From the NCBI GenBank assembly GCA_020720705.1, contig DYOJ01000012.1, positions 1-16,657 on the forward strand: 16,657 nt of DNA. Reading direction: 5' to 3'. How positions within the stretch are numbered: the first letter of the stretch is position 1; each line of letters begins with the position of its first letter. Origin of the DNA: Acetofilamentum sp. (GTDB lineage Bacteria; Bacteroidota; Bacteroidia; Bacteroidales; JAADGE01). This document shows, piece after piece, positions 7,133 through 14,300 of the stretch. The translations under genes were made by a program, and so were the position numbers. The notes beneath the pieces are model-generated. The model was not told the origin of the DNA and searched no databases. It was given only the letters and a program-made list of their open reading frames with translations.

Positions 7133-8851
7133 TCAATTATTGAAAATATTAGCAAGAACTTGAGCTGTTTGGGTTTCGTTATATATTTGAAACGAAAAAT
7201 GTTGGAGTTCTTTCGTTGATGATATTTGTTTGATAAAATCCGATGCGTTTACAAATCCGATTTTTCCGTGCGGTAAAATGGCAAGCAACATATTTGTTCC
7301 GCCGTTTCGGTATGATATTTCCCTGACACATCTTCCGCAATAACGAGCAGTCCGGTATTGATTTTCAAATTTTTCGATATGAAAAACGGAGATTTCGGAA
7401 AGTGTAGGGTTGCAAGGTAAATCAAATTGGGCAAAAATAAATTTGTCTGCATCCGGAAAATCAGAAGCAACAAAGGCGCTGTTGTTTAATTCAAAAGTTT
7501 TAATGAAATCGGTTTCACGTTTTTTTCTGAGAAATTCATTTTGCGATTCTCCTGCTGAAAATGATTGGAAATCAGTGCTCATATCCGGAAGGTTTGCAAT
7601 TAGTTTTTTTGCAGATTCGTTCGATTGTATTTCTGTTGATGCTATTTTTTCGGCATTCTCAAGTATCAGCAACATGTTGCTATTACGTTTAGTTTGATGT
7701 AGTTTCAGACCTCCGCCTTCGTCTAATGAATATATGTTTTCACCATTATTGTCTGTATAAATATCGCATATATCTCTGTCGTGAACGATACTGACAACCT
7801 CGTTCTTTGAGGCATCATACATCGTGTATAAATTGAAGTCAAATGCCAAAAAATAACGGTCGGTTTGTAAATCTATCATTGAATTTTCGAGCACAATATG
7901 GTCTTCAATCAATGTGCCGTCAAACGAATAGTGTGCTGTTTTTAGGGTTCCGTCTTCGGTATAATTGATATAAAACCCTTGATTGTCATCATTGGGTTTC
8001 AGAGTATTAAGGGTTCCGCGAAGTCCGCTTTGTGCATAACAACCGGTGTTGTTTGTTTTTTTGCCGTCCAACCCGACACGTTTAAACTCAATTGTATTTG
8101 AAGCATTGTTTTGCAACACATAAAACAGTTCTTTTTCAGAAATAAATTGCATATAAACCAATCTTGAGACACAGCTTAAATCAATGATTTTGAGGTCATT
8201 GCCCGACACTACAATTAATTTGTAACAATAATTATCAAACTCGTCGGAGCTAAGTTTGAAGGCGTAATTCTTTGCATTATTGTCTGTGCATATCATTGAT
8301 ACCACAGGACATCTCAGTTCGTTATTGAGTAATAGTTTGACTAATTCTTTGTTGGAATTATCCAATATCGTTTTGAACTTTCCGGATTTTGTATCCGCAG
8401 ATTTTATTGTCCAGACTTCCGACGAACAGTCATCGTTAAGTTCTGATATTGCACAAATTATTTTATCATCTGCAAAGGTAACAGCCGTAATTTTTTCGCC
8501 GGAACCGCTGTTTGCTATTTTTGTGGTAAAAATTGTTTCGAGTGTTTTTTTATTAAACAGCATCATTCCGTAATCATTATGCACGACGAATCGCGGGTCT
8601 TTCGGTTTAAATATCATTTTGCCGACAGGAACAGTTTTCGTTTGTGCTATTTTTGTTGCAGCAAATCTAAGATGATACGTGTCCCAAGTGTCCGATGAGT
8701 TTAGCGATTCTGTTATCGGTTTAACGTTTAACCCGTTCAACGGAGCCAAACTTTTATAAACATCTGAATTAAATTTTAACACTGTACCGGTTTGTGAATA
8801 GCCGATACTTGCATAACTTAACCAAAGAAGAATTATTAGATTTTTTTTCAC
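7133..8851 (-). CDS. Secreted protein of unknown function, possibly beta-propeller-like
   Basis: A 572-residue protein with a signal peptide (MKKNLIILLWLSYASIGYSQ), so exported to the periplasm or beyond. I recognise no named family. The body has many short alternating strands, with blocks such as FVVHNDYGMMLFNKKTLETI and DICDIYTDNNGENIYSLDEG. These resemble the blades of WD40/quinoprotein-type propellers, but no blade repeat is regular enough to count. Near the C-terminus is a CGRC pair (Cys505, Cys508), which could form a disulfide or bind metal; thioredoxin fold context is not evident. The start is GTG at 8851, chosen because it opens the signal peptide and follows the promoter by about 30 bases. 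It is the first gene of the operon whose second gene is the SpoIIE phosphatase, suggesting a ligand-binding or accessory role for that sensor. Confidence 0.75.
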   Translation of the reverse strand: MKKNLIILLWLSYASIGYSQTGTVLKFNSDVYKSLAPLNGLNVKPITESLNSSDTWDTYHLRFAATKIAQTKTVPVGKMIFKPKDPRFVVHNDYGMMLFNKKTLETIFTTKIANSGSGEKITAVTFADDKIICAISELNDDCSSEVWTIKSADTKSGKFKTILDNSNKELVKLLLNNELRCPVVSMICTDNNAKNYAFKLSSDEFDNYCYKLIVVSGNDLKIIDLSCVSRLVYMQFISEKELFYVLQNNASNTIEFKRVGLDGKKTNNTGCYAQSGLRGTLNTLKPNDDNQGFYINYTEDGTLKTAHYSFDGTLIEDHIVLENSMIDLQTDRYFLAFDFNLYTMYDASKNEVVSIVHDRDICDIYTDNNGENIYSLDEGGGLKLHQTKRNSNMLLILENAEKIASTEIQSNESAKKLIANLPDMSTDFQSFSAGESQNEFLRKKRETDFIKTFELNNSAFVASDFPDADKFIFAQFDLPCNPTLSEISVFHIEKFENQYRTARYCGRCVREISYRNGGTNMLLAILPHGKIGFVNASDFIKQISSTKELQHFSFQIYNETQTAQVLANIFNN

Positions 8852-8881
8852 GATACATAAATTCTTTGAATACAGAAACTA

Positions 8882-8913
8882 CAAATTTATAGCACTTTGC
8901 GAAATAAAAGCAA
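8882..8913 (-). promoter_or_regulatory. Candidate Bacteroidota promoter for the secreted protein/SpoIIE operon
   Basis: On the minus strand TTG (8913-8911) is followed after 21 bases by TAAATTTG (8889-8882), an exact match to TAnnTTTG. Transcription would start near 8875, about 25 bases before the GTG start codon. Spacing and box both fit the vegetative sigma of this phylum. Confidence 0.5.
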
Positions 8914-8950
8914 TTTTTTTTTAAAAAATGTAATCTTTACGCAACAATCT

Positions 8951-8965
8951 GCACAATTTTTGTGC
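8951..8965. promoter_or_regulatory. Short inverted repeat in the divergent intergenic region (possible operator)
   Basis: GCACAA (8951-8956), spacer TTT, TTGTGC (8960-8965) form a perfect 6-bp dyad about 100 bases upstream of both divergent start codons. The right half overlaps AATTTTTG, one base off a -7 box. It may be a regulator site or a weak hairpin; no regulator gene is adjacent. Confidence 0.25.
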
Positions 8966-9061
8966 CTATCTGTTTTAAAAAATGATTTTCGTTGTAAAAA
9001 TAATTTTAATATCATTCATAAATTCTTTTTTTTACCGTATTTTCAGCATATTCAAATCAAT

Positions 9062-11275
9062 ATGAAACATCAATTAAAATACTTCGTAATAGGATTTATT
9101 CTTTTTTTCGGACTAAACGTATCTGCTCAAACAAAAAAACAATTCAATCGTATTGAAGATGCTTTAAATAATGAGAACTATACATTAGCTTTTCAGTTGA
9201 TAAAAACAGTTGTGCAGGATTCAAATATGTCAGCCCATATTGCTTTTAAAGCCGGAGTTTCTTGTTTTAATCTACCCGGTAAAATGGACAGTGCGCTAAT
9301 GTATTTTGAAAAAGCAGAAAATTTTGTAAACCTCGAATATCGAAATCGTTATACCGAGCTTAATGCTCCGACTGATACTTGGTATTATTTAGGTAAATGT
9401 TTTCAGAAAAATTTCCGATTTGATGAGGCTGTAACTTATTATCGTAAATATATTCAGACAGATAATGCCGAAGATGTTTCGGAAATACAACGTTACATTG
9501 ACCAGTGTGAATTTGGCAACAAATTGATAAAAATACCCAAAGACTTAGTTGTATTCGATTTAGGTCCGAATGTCGGCACACTTGATAATGAGCATAGCCC
9601 TGTGTTGTCTGATTTTGGAAATTCATTAATTTTTACGACAAAATTATCAGAAAATGATTCCGAAGGTATTTCGGGATACAACGAAGATTTATTTGCAAGT
9701 TACAAAGTAAACGGACGTTGGACAAAAGCAAAAAAACTTGACGGTAGTCTGAATACCTCCGGGCACGAGGCATCAGCAGGTATTTCAAAAGACGGAAAGC
9801 GAATGTATCTATACAAAGATATAAGAAACGGAGATATTTATTACACTGAACTTTCGGGTTCGGAATGGTCTGAACCAAAACCGATAGAGGGTGAAAATAT
9901 CAATACAAAATACCGTGAAACCCATATTTGTGTCAATTCGGATGAAACTAAATTATTCTTTTCAAGTAACCGTACCGGAGGGTTGGGCGGGTCAGATATT
10001 TACTTGTCCGTAAAAAAAGATGACGGAATGTGGGGCGAACCTCAAAATTTAGGCGCACCCATCAACACAAAGTATAATGAAGAAGGTGCGTTCTGGTCGG
10101 AAAGTAAAGAAACACTGTTTTTTAGCTCGGACGGGCATCTCGGCATGGGCGGCTATGATTTATTTGAAAGCCGACAAGGTTCAGATAACACATGGCAAAC
10201 TCCTGTAAACCTCGGATATCCGGCTAATTCACCCAGCGATGATATCTTTTATTTTGTGTCCGAAGACAACCCGAATGTGGCTTATTATGTTTCAAATCAC
10301 TTCGGAACAACCGGAAATACAGATATTTACAGTATTGTTTTTCCCGATGAATACACTCGTATCAAAGATAAGATTGAAGGCACTGTTTGGTATCCTAATG
10401 CGGAACTTTTACCTACTCTTATCACCGTTTTTGTTTATCACAATCCGATACTGTCTTCCGAACAGCAGCATTATATTTACAACCATTTACATGGTTATGG
10501 TCTTGATACTACAAGAGTTACGCTCATGCCTGTTTCTGTGGTTTCGTTTGACCGTAACGAAGCTCGTAAAAATGTTAAACGCTCTAAAAATCCGGAATTA
10601 TTAATGCCGACAAACTCTTCATTTGCGTCAATGACACCCCAAAGCGGGAGCTACGTTCGCCTGAAACCTGATATTAGCTATCCTGAATTTTTCGCGTCAT
10701 CGGACAACTCTTATGTGCACGATGTTCGTGAATTTAACAACTCAACAACAACAGAGTCAGGCATACGCCGGAAAACAACGAACAATCGTATCGTGAAATT
10801 TGATAAACCCCTCGCTTCCAAACAAACCCCGACTGTCAGAAAAACTGAAATCATTCCCAAATCCGATGATACTTCGCTCGTTGTGAATGACCCTAAAAAT
10901 GAAACTGAGATTTTATCCGAAACTACCCCCTCTTCCGAAACAGCATCGTTTACAATATATTTCGATTATAATCAAACAAAAACAGCGCTTCCTTCATACT
11001 TTAAAGACTTGATAAATAAACTTTTAAGTAGCAATGCCGTTATAGAGATTTACGGACACACGGATGCCAAAGGCAGAGACTCATACAATTATGATTTAGC
11101 GTTCGGACGAATTTCTTTTGTAGAAAATTACCTTATCAGTCAAGGTATAAATCCGGAGCGTATTATCGCAAAAAGTTTTGGGGAATATAAACCGGCTGCT
11201 CCGAACGAAATTAACGGCATTGATTTTGCCGAAGGTCGAAAACAAAACAGGCGTGTCGAAATTCGTCTGAAATAA
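9062..11275 (+). CDS. OmpA-family envelope protein with TPR and PD40 beta-propeller domains
   Basis: A 737-residue protein. Signal peptide 1-23 ends NVSAQ with no lipobox Cys. TPR-like helices occupy about 26-150 (KMDSALMYFEKAENF, FDEAVTYYRKYIQ). PD40/WD40-like propeller blades lie at about 180-430, with the diagnostic TKLFFSSNRTGGLGGSDIYL (297-316) and TLFFSSDGHLGMGGYDLFES (351-370) motifs. A linker of low complexity follows, then the OmpA C-terminal peptidoglycan-binding domain at about 629-737, with FTIYFDYNQTK, EIYGHTDAKG and GRKQNRRVEIRL containing the Asp and Arg that hold diaminopimelate. It should tether outer membrane structures to peptidoglycan. The architecture resembles PorE of the type IX secretion system but lacks its lipidation and a visible regulatory-like domain, so porE is not assigned. 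An open frame extends to 8897, but the 55 extra codons are non-conserved in style and precede the signal peptide, so ATG 9062 is chosen. Confidence 0.9.
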   Translation: MKHQLKYFVIGFILFFGLNVSAQTKKQFNRIEDALNNENYTLAFQLIKTVVQDSNMSAHIAFKAGVSCFNLPGKMDSALMYFEKAENFVNLEYRNRYTELNAPTDTWYYLGKCFQKNFRFDEAVTYYRKYIQTDNAEDVSEIQRYIDQCEFGNKLIKIPKDLVVFDLGPNVGTLDNEHSPVLSDFGNSLIFTTKLSENDSEGISGYNEDLFASYKVNGRWTKAKKLDGSLNTSGHEASAGISKDGKRMYLYKDIRNGDIYYTELSGSEWSEPKPIEGENINTKYRETHICVNSDETKLFFSSNRTGGLGGSDIYLSVKKDDGMWGEPQNLGAPINTKYNEEGAFWSESKETLFFSSDGHLGMGGYDLFESRQGSDNTWQTPVNLGYPANSPSDDIFYFVSEDNPNVAYYVSNHFGTTGNTDIYSIVFPDEYTRIKDKIEGTVWYPNAELLPTLITVFVYHNPILSSEQQHYIYNHLHGYGLDTTRVTLMPVSVVSFDRNEARKNVKRSKNPELLMPTNSSFASMTPQSGSYVRLKPDISYPEFFASSDNSYVHDVREFNNSTTTESGIRRKTTNNRIVKFDKPLASKQTPTVRKTEIIPKSDDTSLVVNDPKNETEILSETTPSSETASFTIYFDYNQTKTALPSYFKDLINKLLSSNAVIEIYGHTDAKGRDSYNYDLAFGRISFVENYLISQGINPERIIAKSFGEYKPAAPNEINGIDFAEGRKQNRRVEIRLK

Positions 11276-11372
11276 AATTCATGCACAAATAACACTTCAA
11301 AAAGCTGAAATATAAAAAAAAATAATCAACTTTACGGTCTAAGTTTTTTTGATTAATTTATTGTATTTCGGT
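11276..11372. other. Short spacer between OmpA gene and giant repeat gene
   Basis: AT-rich spacer of 97 bases with no stable hairpin and no T-run terminator. TAAGTTTT at 11340-11347 is one base off a -7 box but has no -33 partner. Co-transcription of the two plus-strand genes is therefore possible. Confidence 0.3.
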
Positions 11373-14300
11373 ATGAAATATTTTGCTTTACTTCTGTTGG
11401 GCATGATGCCCTTATTTATCACGGCACAAATTTCGCATACATTTGAGGCTGAAACTCTTAATGAATGGACACAATTTCCGGACTCAAGGTGGGAAATCTC
11501 AACAACAACCCCGCTCTCAGGTACGGCATCCTTACATCATGCTTTTGACAACCCTGAGGTCGGATATGATGCCATTTCAAATATGTTCGGAGGTATAAAT
11601 ATTTCCGGCGGAACAACAGAATGGCAGTTTCGTGTTAAGCATAATTATGGTCCTTCGTCCGGAAATAATTGGTCATTTTTTTTAATGTCTTCTGCCGATG
11701 CTTCTCAGATGACCGCTAACGGAACCACAGACGGTTATGCCGTAGGTGTGAATTTTACAGGATCCGACGATTTTCTGAAACTTTGGAAAATATCCGCCGG
11801 TACGGCAACCGAAATCATAAACACAAATTTAGATTGGGAAACAGCGATTGGGACATCCGGGACACCCGGCATCAAAGTTACACGAAGCCAAACCGGTGAG
11901 TGGGCTGTGTTTGTTGATACTGACGGAGGTTTTGATAACCTTGTCCAATACGGAACTACTGTTACAGAAACATCTTATTCGACAGCAACTTATTATGGGA
12001 TTTGTTACGAATACTCGGCATCCGCAGACCGCAAACTTTGGATTGATGACATCACCATAAACGGAGCACCTGATACAGAAGCCCCTCAATTGTCGGAAAT
12101 TGAAGCGTTCTCGAGTCGGTTGTTAAATGTTAAATTTAATGAAAAACTCTTGGAATCCGAAGCTGAAACACCTTCAAATTATTCCGTTGATGCATCGCTC
12201 GGAATGCCTGTTTCTGCTGTATTGTCCGGTAACGGAACAACTGTTGCGCTGACTTTCGCCACTGATTTTACGGCCGGATTTGAATATACGCTGACGGTTT
12301 CGAACATTAAAGATATGAGTGGGAACAGTATCACCACAGCAAGCAAAACATTTGAATATGAAAATATTAAACCGACATCTGTTGTTGCTGTATCACTAAA
12401 TCAAATTGAAATTGAATTTAACAAAGATGTATCTGCCGGCAGCGCAAGTAACTTGCTAAATTTCAGTGTAAACGGAGGTGTCGGAAACCCGCTTTCTTCC
12501 GAGCAACTTGTAGATAATTTAAAAAAAATCAAACTCACCTTTGCTCAAGATTTCGTTTTGGAACAAATCTATACACTGACTGTCCAAAATATTGCTGATG
12601 TAAACGGAAATCTGATTGTTCCTGCGGATTTTCAATTCTCATATTATGAGCCGCAAGCCTTTGATATTGTGATAAATGAAATAATGTGCGATATTTCACC
12701 GTTACCTGTAGCTATTCCGGCTTATGAATATATCGAAATCTATAACAATTCTAATTATGATTTGGATTTGAACGGTTGGAAAATTGCAATAGGTACAAAT
12801 TCGCCGAAAATATTTCCTCAAATTATAATTCAATCAAAAACTTATGCCATAATTTGCCAAACCGAAGCTGAAAATGTTTTTGAAAATTTTGGCACGGTTA
12901 TTCCGATTTTGGACGAATCGCAACTTACAACAACGGGTAAACAAATCGTAATTTCTCGTCCGGATGGTTCTGTGATTGAGAATATTACTTACGATGTGTT
13001 GTGGTATAACGACACTGAAAAAGACGGTGGCGGTTGGTCAATCGAGCGGATTGATTCCGAGAATTTTTGCGGAACCCTATTAAATTGGACTGCATGTGAA
13101 AATCCCGTAGGCGGAACTCCGGGACGAGTAAACTCGGTTTATGCTGTAAATCCCGATGCTCAGGCGCCTGAAATTACAAAATTTATTTATCAAGATTCAA
13201 AACATATTCAGCTGATTTTTAATGAATACGTATTGACAACCGAAGCCCAAAATCCTCTCAATTATATTCTCAACGGAAGTCTAAATCCGAACAGTGCCGT
13301 TCAAAGTGTAACTGATGCAAAAATCGTAAATTTGACGTTTGCCGATAACTTTCCTCTCGGAAGTAATAGTCTGAATATTAAAAACCTATCGGATAATTGC
13401 GATAATATTTTGTCAGATACAATATTCAGTTTTGACTATCAGCTTATTTCTTTGATAAATCTTGATGTTGTAAACCAAAATCAACTGAACGTATATTTTT
13501 CAGAAAAAGTAGAGATTAATTCTGCTCAAAATATTTCAAATTACATTGTAAATAACAGTATCGGGAATCCGTTTTTAGCAAGTATAAATAATACCGATAG
13601 TAGTATCATCGCAATCCAATTTGAGGCTGATTTTGAATTAGGAATATATAACACACTTTCAATTAGCGGAATAACAGACCGAAACGGAAATACCATACAG
13701 CCGTCCGTTACAGAATTTGCATATTATGTGCCGAAAAAATTTGATGTTGTTTTTTCCGAAATCATGTTTGATATTAACCCTGTTCCCACAGGCTTGCCTG
13801 CTGCAAAATACGTAGAAATAAAGAATATCTCTAATTACGATTTGGATATGACCGGGTGGAGTTTTGCTCCCGAAGGACAAACCGAAAAAATATTCCCGTC
13901 CGTAAAACTTTTGAAGGGTGAATATTTGATACTTTGCGAAAGTGTGAATTCGGAGGCAATGGCACAGTTCGGGAAAACAGCAGGAATATTAAGCAGTTCT
14001 GATTTAACCGTATCAGACAAAAAATTACAACTATTGACACCTTCCGGACTAAAATCCGATGAAATTACTTATTCTGCATCATGGTTTGGTGATGAATCTC
14101 GAGACGACGGCGGTTTTTCACTCGAACGAATTGATTGTACTAATTTTTGTCAAGGAGATGAAAACTGGAACGTAAGCGTGGATTTGACAGGTGGGACACC
14201 TTGTGCCGAAAACAGCATTTCAGCAACAAATCCGTACACACTTGTTCCTGAAACAGATTCAATTTCCGTTATCTCGTCCGATGAAATTAAACTGTTTTTT

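Noticed and set aside
8897..9061. 55-codon N-terminal extension of the OmpA protein
   Set aside because: It begins with TTG, has no domain character, and would bury a clear signal peptide that starts at ATG 9062. The region fits a divergent control region better.
9062..11275. Naming the OmpA protein porE
   Set aside because: The lipobox and regulatory-like domain of PorE are not visible; many Bacteroidota PD40-OmpA proteins share this architecture.
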